DNA of 57,189 nt from a virus: positions 1-57,189 of IMG/VR virus record IMGVR_UViG_3300035703_000112; one strand, 5' to 3'. The position numbers and the translations under genes were made by a program. Below the pieces are notes generated by a model. The model saw only the letters and a list, made by a program, of their open reading frames with translations. It was not told where the DNA came from and ran no database searches. Numbering within the stretch: position 1 is the first letter of the stretch; each line of letters opens with the position of its first letter. Of the stretch, positions 31,198 to 40,035 are shown in pieces.

Positions 31198-31198
31198 A

Positions 31199-32164
31199 AT
31201 GGCTAACCAGATACAGGCTACGGTATATCAAATTGATGGAAGCCCATTAAACTCTCCAATACAAATGTCGTTTTTGACAAGCGACATAATGATTAAAGAG
31301 GCATCGGTTAGCACTAATAATAGTATTAATTCTGCAATATTTTATTACCCAAATACAAGTAATAAATTACAAGACCAAGTTTTTTATGCGTCTGAAACGC
31401 TGACTCAACTTCGTAATGCATCAAATGTTGGTACTACTTCTCAAGTCCAAGCAACTGTTCTTCAAATTAATGAAGACCCTCAAATTCCCGGAGGTGTACA
31501 ATATACTTTCCCAGTTGATAATATCGCTATTTGGGAAAATGTAAATTCAAATATTGGCGTTAATTCCCTCATCCAATATAAGAATAAATATTATGGTGTA
31601 GCTGAAACAGAAGCAGTTCTGGTTACAGCTTCAAATGTTGTCATCCCAGCAGTAACAGGATTATTTGCTCAAACAGGAAATAGTACAGTTATTTCTGGAA
31701 CAACAGTTGAAACAACCCTTATAAATGGAGGTGTAGGAACTTTAAGTGTCCCAGCCAATGCATTTGCTGTTGGTGACAGTTTTAGAGTAGTTATGGGTGG
31801 CGCAATGAGCGCTGCAAATAATCAAACAATAAGATTTAAAGTAAAATCTGGTTCTGTTGTTTTTATTGATAGCGGTGCGCAACCTTTAACAAGCAGCATA
31901 ACAAATGATATTTGGGAGCTTAATGTAGATTTTACTGTTAGGCAAGTTGGTGCTGCTGGAGTTGCATCTATTGTTACTATAGCAAAATTTGCGTATACCA
32001 AACAGAATAATAACACTGTACAAGGGTTCGGAATTAATGCTATCAATAACACAACATTTGATACTACCATAAATAATGCATTGGATATTACTGTTGAATG
32101 GGGAAGTAATAATGCTGGTAATAGTATTTACAGCGATATTTTTATATTAAATAAAACATATTAA
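31199..32164 (+). CDS. Fibre-like protein with two ATVYQIDG domains
   Basis: A 321-residue protein. Residues 1-75 (MANQIQATVYQIDGSPLN...FYASETLTQLRNASN) and about 80-152 (SQVQATVLQINEDPQ...GVAETEAVLVTASN) are tandem copies of the same domain. The C-terminal part (LSVPANAFAVGDSFRVVMGG; FRFKVKSGSVVF-like strands; NDIWELNVDFTVRQ) is a jelly-roll-like domain seen in many phage surface proteins. The N-terminal pair probably anchors it to the virion. Confidence 0.65.
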   Translation: MANQIQATVYQIDGSPLNSPIQMSFLTSDIMIKEASVSTNNSINSAIFYYPNTSNKLQDQVFYASETLTQLRNASNVGTTSQVQATVLQINEDPQIPGGVQYTFPVDNIAIWENVNSNIGVNSLIQYKNKYYGVAETEAVLVTASNVVIPAVTGLFAQTGNSTVISGTTVETTLINGGVGTLSVPANAFAVGDSFRVVMGGAMSAANNQTIRFKVKSGSVVFIDSGAQPLTSSITNDIWELNVDFTVRQVGAAGVASIVTIAKFAYTKQNNNTVQGFGINAINNTTFDTTINNALDITVEWGSNNAGNSIYSDIFILNKTY

Positions 32165-32165
32165 A

Positions 32166-33404
32166 ATGGCTAATCTAATTCAAGCGACAGTATATCAGAT
32201 TGACGGGTCACCACTTCCCGCAGCAGCAACATTGGATTTCCAAACAAGTAATTTGGTTATCCGGGAAGCGACAGTACCCACTATTGCAGCTGTACAATCT
32301 GCTATTTCATATTACAATGTGCCCAATAATAGTCTTAGCGTACAGACATTCTTTGTAAGCGAAACTATTGCTACGCTTGTGGCAGATGCTAATAATGCGG
32401 GAACTACTCAAACACAAGTAACCGTACTTACAATTAACGAAGACCCACAAGTTCCCGGAGGAGTACAATATAGTTTCCCATCAAATGAAATTTTGGTCGG
32501 GGAATTCACGGATGCTTCAATCGGCGTTCAAGCGTATGTTCAGTTTAAGAATGTAAAATATTACACCCAAGAAAACGAAGCAGCTATCTTGGCTGCAAGT
32601 AATAATACTGGCGTAGCGGCAGGTACTAACCCCACTTCCCTCTTCATACCATACAATAACGGCGGAATCTTTGGAGATAGCTACTTTGAAAACGATACTC
32701 TGAATAGTACACTTAAATCTGTATATAGTGCAAATGATGTAGGATTAAAGCTAGATTTTGCAGCAAATACATTTTCATTTGGTGATTTAGACTATATCAA
32801 TAATGGTGCATACATATTAATTGATGACCAAAATAGATTTATTGAAATAAATGGAGGGGGAAATTCTAATAACACCGCACTATTTGTAGAAGATATTACT
32901 TCTAAAATAAGAACATCATATACCAATACAGATTATGGAATAGAACTTGATTTTGCAAATAGAAATTTTACCCTTGGTGATTATGCAGGTAATTTTAACG
33001 AAACTAGATTTATTGTTGATGATACAAATACTATTGTAAAAACAACATTTCAAAATAACGACATAGGATTACAGCTGGATTTTGCGAACAATGTATATAA
33101 ATTTGGTGATTATACTAACGTAGGTGGAAGTGCTTCTAATTTGTTAATACTTGGTTCAGAAGTAGCAGTGGAAACAGTATTATATGGTATAAGTGGATTT
33201 AAGGCTGATGGAACACTGGCAAGTGCTTGGTTAGGAGATTTTAACGGTAACGCTAATAATACATTTTTGATATTGGATGATGTTCTTCAGCGTTTAGAAC
33301 TTTCTGGAAATCTAGAAGCGTCAACAGCTGGTGCTAGTTCTGGTAAATTCTTGAAGATTACAATTGGTGGAGTAGATTACAAAATAGCCCTTCTGAATAA
33401 CTAA
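32166..33404 (+). CDS. Fibre-like protein with two ATVYQIDG domains and shaft repeats
   Basis: A 412-residue paralogue of the preceding protein at its N-terminus (MANLIQATVYQIDGSPLP...VSETIATLVADANN; then QTQVTVLTINEDPQVPGG...). It differs at the C-terminus, which has three roughly 45-residue repeats of the form T-x-Y/F-x-N-x-D-x-G-L/I-x-LDFA-x(4)-F-x-L/FGDY. Two adjacent genes sharing anchors but not tips is typical of adsorption or surface fibres that diversify host contact. Confidence 0.65.
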   Translation: MANLIQATVYQIDGSPLPAAATLDFQTSNLVIREATVPTIAAVQSAISYYNVPNNSLSVQTFFVSETIATLVADANNAGTTQTQVTVLTINEDPQVPGGVQYSFPSNEILVGEFTDASIGVQAYVQFKNVKYYTQENEAAILAASNNTGVAAGTNPTSLFIPYNNGGIFGDSYFENDTLNSTLKSVYSANDVGLKLDFAANTFSFGDLDYINNGAYILIDDQNRFIEINGGGNSNNTALFVEDITSKIRTSYTNTDYGIELDFANRNFTLGDYAGNFNETRFIVDDTNTIVKTTFQNNDIGLQLDFANNVYKFGDYTNVGGSASNLLILGSEVAVETVLYGISGFKADGTLASAWLGDFNGNANNTFLILDDVLQRLELSGNLEASTAGASSGKFLKITIGGVDYKIALLNN

Positions 33405-33421
33405 TAAAACCTAAAACCAAT

Positions 33422-33580
33422 ATGGAAAAACAACAAGCCTTAACAATTTTGAAACAAGTGATTGACCAAGCTATTCAATCTGGGGTGTTTAAGAATGCTG
33501 AGAGTGTAGGAGCGGTAATACAAGCATTTCAGGTTGTTGTTAATGAGCTGGGAAGTGATGGGTCTATAAAAAAATCATAA
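33422..33580 (+). CDS. Small helical protein
   Basis: A 52-residue helical protein (MEKQQALTILKQVIDQAIQS; ESVGAVIQAFQVVVNEL), two bases upstream of the next connector gene. This short amphipathic type (often with Q/A/V helices) recurs in tailed phage genomes near connector genes. Function unknown. Confidence 0.55.
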   Translation: MEKQQALTILKQVIDQAIQSGVFKNAESVGAVIQAFQVVVNELGSDGSIKKS

Positions 33581-33581
33581 A

Positions 33582-34214
33582 ATGACCAGAGCAGAATTCA
33601 TAGAGCGGACTCTTCGCCAGATTTATGGCGGTTATGTATCGGAGGATTCTTCGATTACACCCATGCTTGTAAACTCATGGCTAAACGATGCTATTGCTCT
33701 TGCTGCAAAAACAAACTATACTGACAACCTTAAGTTGGATGGTATTGGTTATGTAAATAATTCTTTTTATACGACATTTAAGGGAATTGCTCCCACTTTA
33801 GACGAAACAAATCTTTGGAAATTGCAGCTTCCTCAGATTCCTGTGGGAATTGGAGCCAATGAGGGAATTAATACCATTGTGTTTAAAGACGGAAACGGAA
33901 CAATTAGTTTTCCATTAATTCCCCTGACTGCAAACCAAAAAACATATTTCCGCTCTATGCGTCCTATCCCAAATAAGACGCTTTATTATAATGAGGGGGA
34001 ATTTGTGTATGTCGTTACTTCCCTAGCATTAAACAACTACACTGCAAGCGTTACAATGGTCAGCGGAGGAGATTCATCAAACCTGAACAGCACCTTAAAC
34101 GTGCCTTCAGATTATTGGCCAACTATGGTTGCATATGTGCAGCAACAGCTAAATATTATGAAATCTACTCCAAAAGATTTGAGTAACGATGGTCAAGATT
34201 TATCTGTAAACTAA
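33582..34214 (+). CDS. Head-tail connector protein 2
   Basis: A 210-residue protein with a helical opening (MTRAEFIERTLRQIYGGYVS; MLVNSWLNDAIALAAKTNY) that resembles head-tail adaptor proteins, then a mixed beta region and a helical end (YWPTMVAYVQQQLNIMK). It fits the connector/ring protein series of this phage type. Position between fibre-like genes and the second connector. Confidence 0.55.
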   Translation: MTRAEFIERTLRQIYGGYVSEDSSITPMLVNSWLNDAIALAAKTNYTDNLKLDGIGYVNNSFYTTFKGIAPTLDETNLWKLQLPQIPVGIGANEGINTIVFKDGNGTISFPLIPLTANQKTYFRSMRPIPNKTLYYNEGEFVYVVTSLALNNYTASVTMVSGGDSSNLNSTLNVPSDYWPTMVAYVQQQLNIMKSTPKDLSNDGQDLSVN

Positions 34215-34225
34215 AATTTAAGTAT

Positions 34226-34327
34226 ATGTTTTCATGGGGAATTATCACAGGAATGGCTATTACCCTTCTCTTTGCAGAAATCGGTAAGGCTGGTCTTACA
34301 TGGTTTAAACAAAAATTTTTTAAATGA
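34226..34327 (+). CDS. Tiny single-span membrane protein
   Basis: A 33-residue ORF (MFSWGIITGMAITLLFAEIG...) with one hydrophobic helix and a basic end (FKQKFFK). Its stop overlaps the GroES-like start (ATGA). Such tiny membrane proteins beside connector genes are common but not understood. Confidence 0.4.
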   Translation: MFSWGIITGMAITLLFAEIGKAGLTWFKQKFFK

Positions 34328-34587
34328 AACCAATACGTTCAAACGTACTTGTAAAACCATTTCCCCCATCAGAGATTTCTGAAGGGGGAATTTTCGTACC
34401 TTTATCAGTAAGAAAGGAAAACAATCGGGTTACAATTATCTCTGTGGGAAATGGTACTAAAGACCGTCCCATGCAGTTTAAGCCCGGTCAAGTTGCTTAT
34501 AGGGTTAAATCATGGGGCACTCCTGTTGAAATAAATGGAGAAATGCATTATTTAATGGATGACTCTGCAATTTTAGCTACAGAATAA
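34324..34587 (+). CDS. GroES-like co-chaperonin
   Basis: An 87-residue protein resembling Cpn10/GroES: MKPIRSNVLVKPFPPSEISE at the start, a mobile-loop-like GGIFVPLSV, then IISVGNGTKDRPMQFKPGQ and a C-terminal strand (YLMDDSAILA). GroES-type proteins cap host GroEL; phages (as T4 gp31) encode one to fold their capsid proteins. The length is near the 95-residue norm. The residues that would bind GroEL are partly altered (IFVP), so partner specificity is uncertain. Confidence 0.75.
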   Translation: MKPIRSNVLVKPFPPSEISEGGIFVPLSVRKENNRVTIISVGNGTKDRPMQFKPGQVAYRVKSWGTPVEINGEMHYLMDDSAILATE

Positions 34588-35088
34588 CTAAATGTGCGAC
34601 CAAGTCTTTCTATTTATTATATGATAAATATTGGAAATACTAGTACAAAACATGATTGCCAATTTAGAATATGATTTAATGCTTGGATATAATTCCCTTA
34701 TTTCCAATACTTGCATTTTGTTTAGTTTGGCAAAATTAGATTTTTCTCCTTTTGATGCTTTTCTTAATCCGGTTTTAAATGCATGTAATGTATTTTCCTT
34801 AATAGTACACCATTCTAAATTTTCAACCATATTATCAATTTTTATTCCATTTTTGTGGTTGACGTATGGTTTATTTTCTTTTTTTTCTAAAAAATTTGAT
34901 GCTACTAATCTGTGCACTGCAATAGACCGTTCTATTCCATCAAATCCGGTCAAATCTGCTCTAATGTATCCATTTTTTGTTGGCTTTGGATTTAACCATC
35001 TATTTTTTTTAATACTAAAAATTTTGCCTAAAGAGGATATTTTATACAATCCTTCATACCCTGATAAATCTTTTATCAATTCTTCCAT
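34588..35088 (-). CDS. HNH homing endonuclease (NUMOD4-HNH)
   Basis: A 166-residue protein on the strand opposite to its neighbours, from ATG 35088 (the frame is open to 35181, but those residues look non-coding). It begins MEELIKDLSGYEGLYKISSLG (NUMOD4). The HNH core is IAVHRLVASNFL, YVNHKNGIKIDNMVENLEW, and CT-K-EN, followed by an AP2/NUMOD-like helical end. This is a free-standing mobile endonuclease inserted between intact genes at 34587 and 35211. Its own leader has a strong hairpin (35102-35153). Confidence 0.85.
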   Translation of the reverse strand: MEELIKDLSGYEGLYKISSLGKIFSIKKNRWLNPKPTKNGYIRADLTGFDGIERSIAVHRLVASNFLEKKENKPYVNHKNGIKIDNMVENLEWCTIKENTLHAFKTGLRKASKGEKSNFAKLNKMQVLEIRELYPSIKSYSKLAIMFCTSISNIYHIINRKTWSHI

Positions 35089-35101
35089 AATAATTAGTAA
35101 A

Positions 35102-35153
35102 TTGCCTCTAAATTTAAAGGGTTGTGGTAGAAACCCTAAAAATAAAGAGGCAA
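35102..35153 (-). repeat. Nested inverted repeat upstream of the homing endonuclease
   Basis: Outer arms TTGCCTCT (35102-35109) and AGAGGCAA (35146-35153); inner arms AGGGTT (35118-35123) and AACCCT (35132-35137). On the minus strand this lies 14 bases ahead of the endonuclease ATG. It could hide the start region until a certain stage, or act as a plus-strand transcript terminator or boundary of the inserted element. Confidence 0.6.
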
Positions 35154-35210
35154 CAATAAATTTATTTTGCCATCCTACCACAAATGGCGGTACAAATATA
35201 ATGTATTAAA

Positions 35211-35981
35211 ATGGCTCTTCAAAATAGACAATGGATTTCTCTTGATGATGCTATAACGTCGTATTTAGACGAATCGGAACAGTCTAATTCAAAGTATTTT
35301 AAGCTTTGGAATTTGGCTTTTCGAGCAATGACGGAATTAGGATTGGACTTCTTCTATTCTGTTAAATCGGTAAAGCTGCCTGTAAATCCAAACCTTACAG
35401 TAACACTTCCCGAAGATTATCTTAATTATACAAAGGTGGGAGTTCTTGATAACCAAGGACAAATAATTCCCCTAGACGTAAATAATAACCTAACAGTAGC
35501 CTTTGACCTACAACCTACTCGTCTATCCCAAGTAGTAGACCCAACCATTATGACGGCCTATAGCCCTCAGGGAATTGTTTGGTGGAACTACTGGAATGGA
35601 TACGGACTGAGCAATCTCTATGGTTTGCCCTCAGGTTCCCCATTTGTAGGACAATTTAAGATTGATGCGGGAAATGGTGTAATCGTTCTTGATATCAACT
35701 TCAACTTCGAATATATCATGCTCGAGTATGTTGCATCTCCTATGGCCGGAGGGGAATACTTCGTTCCCATTCAGTTTAAGGAGGCTTTAATCGCTTATTT
35801 GCGCTGGAAGGATATCATTTCCCTCCCTACATCAAGAAAAGGCTCCCTAGGTGATAAACGTGACCGTAGAAACGACTACTACAATGAACGTCGCTTGGCT
35901 ATCGCTCGCTACGATGCAGTTAACCTGACTGACTTGTACGAATGGAATCTCAAAAATCAGCGGATGACCGTAAAAGGATAA
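35211..35981 (+). CDS. Head-tail connector (ring) protein 3
   Basis: A 256-residue protein (SLDDAITSYLDESEQSN; FKLWNLAFRAMTELGLDFFY) with long Pro/Gly/Tyr-containing strands in the middle and a helical basic C-terminal part (KGSLGDKRDRRNDYYNERRLAIARYDA). It resembles connector/tail-ring proteins of crAss-like and related Bacteroidota podovirus genomes. Assignment is based on position and general pattern. Confidence 0.6.
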   Translation: MALQNRQWISLDDAITSYLDESEQSNSKYFKLWNLAFRAMTELGLDFFYSVKSVKLPVNPNLTVTLPEDYLNYTKVGVLDNQGQIIPLDVNNNLTVAFDLQPTRLSQVVDPTIMTAYSPQGIVWWNYWNGYGLSNLYGLPSGSPFVGQFKIDAGNGVIVLDINFNFEYIMLEYVASPMAGGEYFVPIQFKEALIAYLRWKDIISLPTSRKGSLGDKRDRRNDYYNERRLAIARYDAVNLTDLYEWNLKNQRMTVKG

Positions 35982-35995
35982 AATACAAAAAAGGA

Positions 35996-36047
35996 TTACA
36001 ATTCCAGAAAACACAAAAAATACAAATCTGGAATCAATGAATTGTAA
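35996..36047. repeat. Inverted repeat after connector 3
   Basis: TTACA+ATTCCAG (35996-36007) faces CTGGAAT (36028-36034) and TGTAA (36043-36047), with an A-rich loop. An imperfect hairpin in the 79-base gap between two plus-strand genes. It may end or process the message; no U-tract follows. Confidence 0.4.
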
Positions 36048-36060
36048 ATAAAATTAAAAT

Positions 36061-36333
36061 ATGTCACTTTCCGCAATACTTGGTCCGGGTTTGGTTTCGA
36101 TATACGGTGCGGGAAGTCCTGCCAGCACTACTACAGGGATGATTGTACCAAACGGTAGCTTTTTATTTGGTATTGTTGACCAGACTTGGAACGGGTTGCC
36201 GGGAAATGTTTCTGTAGGTCAATCTATTCTTTTCCAAGAAAGCGATGTTTTTGCCAGATTAGTATATACTAACCAAACATATACTTTAATTCAAGAAGAT
36301 AAAGTAATTTTGATAGAAGTTACCCCGCCATGA
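36061..36333 (+). CDS. Small virion-type protein
   Basis: A 90-residue beta-rich protein (MSLSAILGPGLVSIYGAGSP; VGQSILFQESDVFARLVYTNQTYTLIQEDKVILIEV). The ending shows the same LLQED-like signature as the 25179 protein (YTLIQED-VILIE). Four-base overlap with the following nozzle-like gene. Probably a minor structural component. Confidence 0.5.
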   Translation: MSLSAILGPGLVSIYGAGSPASTTTGMIVPNGSFLFGIVDQTWNGLPGNVSVGQSILFQESDVFARLVYTNQTYTLIQEDKVILIEVTPP

Positions 36334-39300
36334 TAGAAACTAAACGATTTTCTGGAGTTTTAAATACGGATGATAATCCGGAAAACGTCGCTGGCCCACA
36401 GCACATTGACGCAAAGAATGTTCGTTTTTATGGTGGCCAAAATGGACTTACTGCTGAAAATATTAAGGGTAATTACTTAATTAATAATGCTAATTTACCA
36501 GCTGGAAGTAACGAATGTATAGGTTCTTTTTTTGATTCAGTTAAACAAAGAATAATTTGGTTTAACTGGAACAGCAACGGGGATAATGGTATTTATTCTT
36601 TGGATTTAGCTACAGATGTTGTTTCAAAGATTTTTCTTTGCGGCACTGATTCTGCTACTGATATACTTAACTTTTCCCCTGATTACCCTGTACATTCTTG
36701 CAATTTAGTTTATAGAACGGTTGGGGATGGTGACCTTTTGTATTGGACTGACGGATATAATCGTCCTCGGTATATTAATATTGATACCGTTTCTTCCCTT
36801 GCACCATTTACAGAAGATATGATTAATGCGGCCAAGAATGCGCCACTTGAGCCACCAGCTACAGACTATCAATCTAATAGCGCCGTAAATGTAAATAATT
36901 TACGAAGAAAATTATTTAGAGCTTGCTATCGATGGGTATATAAGAACGGAGAAAAGTCCACCTTTTCCCCCATATCTAAAATGCCACTTCCCACAATTGG
37001 TTATGACCCAAATTCAAGCAACAATCCAACTATAGACAATAATGTAAAAATTGATGTTGTAGCGGGGGGAGATGACTATCAAGCTATAGAAATTGCTGGA
37101 CAGTTTAATATTGGCAATACATGGAGTGATTTCTTTTTAATTGATAAACTAGATAGAACTGAGTATAATATTGCTCCTAACGCAACATACAGCTATTACT
37201 TCTTTAATGATGGTGCATATACTCAAATAGACCCTCAGGAAACAGACTTGTATTTTAGTTGGTTGCCAAATAAATCCAACACTCTTGAGCTTTTAAATGG
37301 AAATGTTATTGTTTACGGAGGAATTACTGATGGATATAATACATTGCAAAGAAGTGAGGTTGATGTAACAGTAACTGTTGGGACTGGTAATCCCAATACT
37401 CCTACTATTAGTTTTGCATATGCCGGAGCGAATGTTTTCAATGTGCAAATTGGCGCAATCATTCCAGTTGTTCCTCCATTCGCAACATTTAATATTCAAT
37501 TCACATATAACTCAACACTTCCCGGAGACGCATCGCCTAAGAATATAAACTATACTACAACCTTTGGGCAAAGTCAAGATAGTGTAGCTAATGCGATAGC
37601 TTTGGCTGTAAGCGGTAACAATATTACGGGTACAAATTTGGGAAGTGGTCTTATAAGAATAAATGTTACTGGATTCCCACCGGGAAGTACAATTACAAAT
37701 GTTTCAGTATCTGTGAGTTTAGCTGGTACTGCTGTTGCTGATTCTTCTTGGAAATGGAGTTGTCCGGGGAGACTTGGTTTGGTTTATTTTGATGAAAGAG
37801 GAAAGACAAATGGCGTTATTTCTTATGTATCCGAAGGTGCATTGGATACTACAGATTTTGCATTCAATACTCCAGATTTTGTAATGAATGGGAATATTCC
37901 ACAAGTCCCAATTGTATCTGCATCAATTAATCATACTCCCCCTACTTGGGCAACCAGTTTCCAGTGGGTAAGGGCTAATCTTATACCAACAAGCTTTTTG
38001 TACTGGGTCACCTGCGACTATAAGACAGATGCAGATTATTTATATTTTGGTATTGATAACTTGACTAAACAAAAAGCTGATAATACTGGGTTTGTCCCAT
38101 CATATGAATTTACTCAAGGAGATAGAATTCGTATTATAGCAGCATATACTGCTGGCAATTACGTCACATACAATACTCAGCTTGACATGGAGATTTTGGG
38201 AGATGTTGAGCTAACGATGTCTCCACCAAATGCTGCTACTCCCGGAAGATTTATAAAAGCATACAAGCCAACTACTTTACCATCTGCTCCTTATCAAGGT
38301 CAAATGCTTGTGGAAATATATACCCCAAGGCAAGTTCAATCTACGGGTACTCAATTTTTTTATGAGTGGGGTGAAAAATATGATATATATACTCTTCTTG
38401 GCAATAGGTATCACCGGGGAAGTGTTGATGACCAAACATCCACGCAACCAGCCACTTTTGAATGGTTTGATGGAGATATTTACTACTATAATAGGAGATT
38501 CTATGAATTTTCTAATTCTACTTCTGCATCAATTACTAACTATATAATGGATGCAAATCAGAATGATTATTTCCCAAGTGCAGTAAATTCAAATGGTAGA
38601 GCTTGGGTTATTGATGAAAATGCAAGAGAAGAATATAATTCAGTATTAGTTCGTTGGGGCGGGAAATATCAAAGTGGTACAAACATTAATAACCTGTCTA
38701 TTTTTAGGCCAAATGATTTTGATGAGGTAGATAGGTCTAAAGGTGACATTCAAAGGTTTAAATCAAGAGATAGGATTTTGCGTGTATTCCAAGACCGGGG
38801 AACTGGTCAGTATGGAGTATATATGCGCTTTATATCAAATAACCAAGGTCAACAAGAATTGGTTACTACAAATGAGATTATCACAACAAACAATATCCAA
38901 TACTATCAAGGCGTTTACGGGGTATCAGGATATCCAACAAATTTGGTTAGCACTCAAAATGCTGACTACTTTGTAGATGTGGTAACTGGACGTGCTATTA
39001 GACTTGGGGGAAATGGTCTTACAGACTTGGGTCTTGCTTATAAAGGGCAATTCTATCTTAGCCAATTAGTACTTCCCTACAATAAAGACATAGTAAGGTC
39101 TGGAGGATTTAAGTCTAAGGTGATGGGCTTTTTCGATTATTTCGATAATCAGTATAATGTATTACTTCAGGGAAGTGTGAGCGACTTTGTAATTAATTCG
39201 CAGAGTTCAGGGCAAGTAGGTACTTATGAATTATCACTCGCTGGAAACCCCAAAACCGGAGATGTGATATCATTACAATTAACTGATAGTTTATCTACTA

Positions 39301-40028
39301 CACAAACATATTCGTATACTGCTGCCATAGGTGATACTGCAATAGATATGCTAAATGGGTTGTTGGCGGATATAAATGGTGGAGTTGATTTCGTTGCTAC
39401 ATTTATTAGCGCTTCCCCATATTCAAACATAGAAGTAGTATCTGCATATCCATTAATAACGGTTGAGGGAATTGCTAGCATAACCTATAACACCTCTGGA
39501 GATATAAACCCGCATAACTTTAGTTTTAACGAAACAAGAAACGGGTTCTGCTCTTTCTATGACTTCAACCCAGAATGGGCCACAGGAGCTAATGACATGG
39601 TTTATACTTGGAAAAATGGGCTGCTCTGGAAACATGACAGCAATACCTATTGCAATTTCTACGGAGACCAATATTCAGCCTACCTGACCGCCGTTTTTAA
39701 CAATAATTTGTTGCTCAAAAAGTCTTGGCATAGCATAAACGAGATAGCAAGCGGTACATGGTCAGTTCCCCTAATGTATACCAATACCAAATCCTACGGA
39801 AGCCAAAGACAAGAATCTAGCCTTGTAGACGCAGAATTTACTATTTTGGAAGGGAATCCGTCATCGGCTATCAAAAGGGATGCCAACTCCCAAGGCGGAA
39901 AAATCAACGGGGATTTCATGAAAGGCAACTATTTAGTTGCTAAATTTGAGAAACAAAATGCTTCAAATTATATAACTTTGTCAGAGGTCTCTGTCCGTAA
40001 TACGGATAGCCCATTGACAGCAAAATAA
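36330..40028 (+). CDS. Large tail nozzle/hub-like protein
   Basis: A 1232-residue protein. The start (ETKRFSGVLNTDDNPENVAG then HIDAKNVRFYGG) resembles the N-terminal segment of T7 gp12-like and crAss-like tail nozzle or stabilisation proteins, in which many beta blades follow. Long repeats of beta-strand-rich sequence with aromatic residues fill the rest. No enzymatic motif. It would form the tail tip channel through which DNA and internal proteins pass. The length is normal for this role. Confidence 0.65.
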   Translation: MIETKRFSGVLNTDDNPENVAGPQHIDAKNVRFYGGQNGLTAENIKGNYLINNANLPAGSNECIGSFFDSVKQRIIWFNWNSNGDNGIYSLDLATDVVSKIFLCGTDSATDILNFSPDYPVHSCNLVYRTVGDGDLLYWTDGYNRPRYINIDTVSSLAPFTEDMINAAKNAPLEPPATDYQSNSAVNVNNLRRKLFRACYRWVYKNGEKSTFSPISKMPLPTIGYDPNSSNNPTIDNNVKIDVVAGGDDYQAIEIAGQFNIGNTWSDFFLIDKLDRTEYNIAPNATYSYYFFNDGAYTQIDPQETDLYFSWLPNKSNTLELLNGNVIVYGGITDGYNTLQRSEVDVTVTVGTGNPNTPTISFAYAGANVFNVQIGAIIPVVPPFATFNIQFTYNSTLPGDASPKNINYTTTFGQSQDSVANAIALAVSGNNITGTNLGSGLIRINVTGFPPGSTITNVSVSVSLAGTAVADSSWKWSCPGRLGLVYFDERGKTNGVISYVSEGALDTTDFAFNTPDFVMNGNIPQVPIVSASINHTPPTWATSFQWVRANLIPTSFLYWVTCDYKTDADYLYFGIDNLTKQKADNTGFVPSYEFTQGDRIRIIAAYTAGNYVTYNTQLDMEILGDVELTMSPPNAATPGRFIKAYKPTTLPSAPYQGQMLVEIYTPRQVQSTGTQFFYEWGEKYDIYTLLGNRYHRGSVDDQTSTQPATFEWFDGDIYYYNRRFYEFSNSTSASITNYIMDANQNDYFPSAVNSNGRAWVIDENAREEYNSVLVRWGGKYQSGTNINNLSIFRPNDFDEVDRSKGDIQRFKSRDRILRVFQDRGTGQYGVYMRFISNNQGQQELVTTNEIITTNNIQYYQGVYGVSGYPTNLVSTQNADYFVDVVTGRAIRLGGNGLTDLGLAYKGQFYLSQLVLPYNKDIVRSGGFKSKVMGFFDYFDNQYNVLLQGSVSDFVINSQSSGQVGTYELSLAGNPKTGDVISLQLTDSLSTTQTYSYTAAIGDTAIDMLNGLLADINGGVDFVATFISASPYSNIEVVSAYPLITVEGIASITYNTSGDINPHNFSFNETRNGFCSFYDFNPEWATGANDMVYTWKNGLLWKHDSNTYCNFYGDQYSAYLTAVFNNNLLLKKSWHSINEIASGTWSVPLMYTNTKSYGSQRQESSLVDAEFTILEGNPSSAIKRDANSQGGKINGDFMKGNYLVAKFEKQNASNYITLSEVSVRNTDSPLTAK

Positions 40029-40035
40029 ATATATT

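Noticed and set aside
34631-35209. 192-residue plus-strand open frame opposite the homing endonuclease
   Set aside because: The minus-strand frame has clear NUMOD4 and HNH motifs; the plus frame has none and is a mirror of it.
34588-35210. Group I intron carrying the HNH gene
   Set aside because: Flanking genes are complete, the endonuclease runs opposite to them, and no split gene is visible; a free-standing element is simpler.
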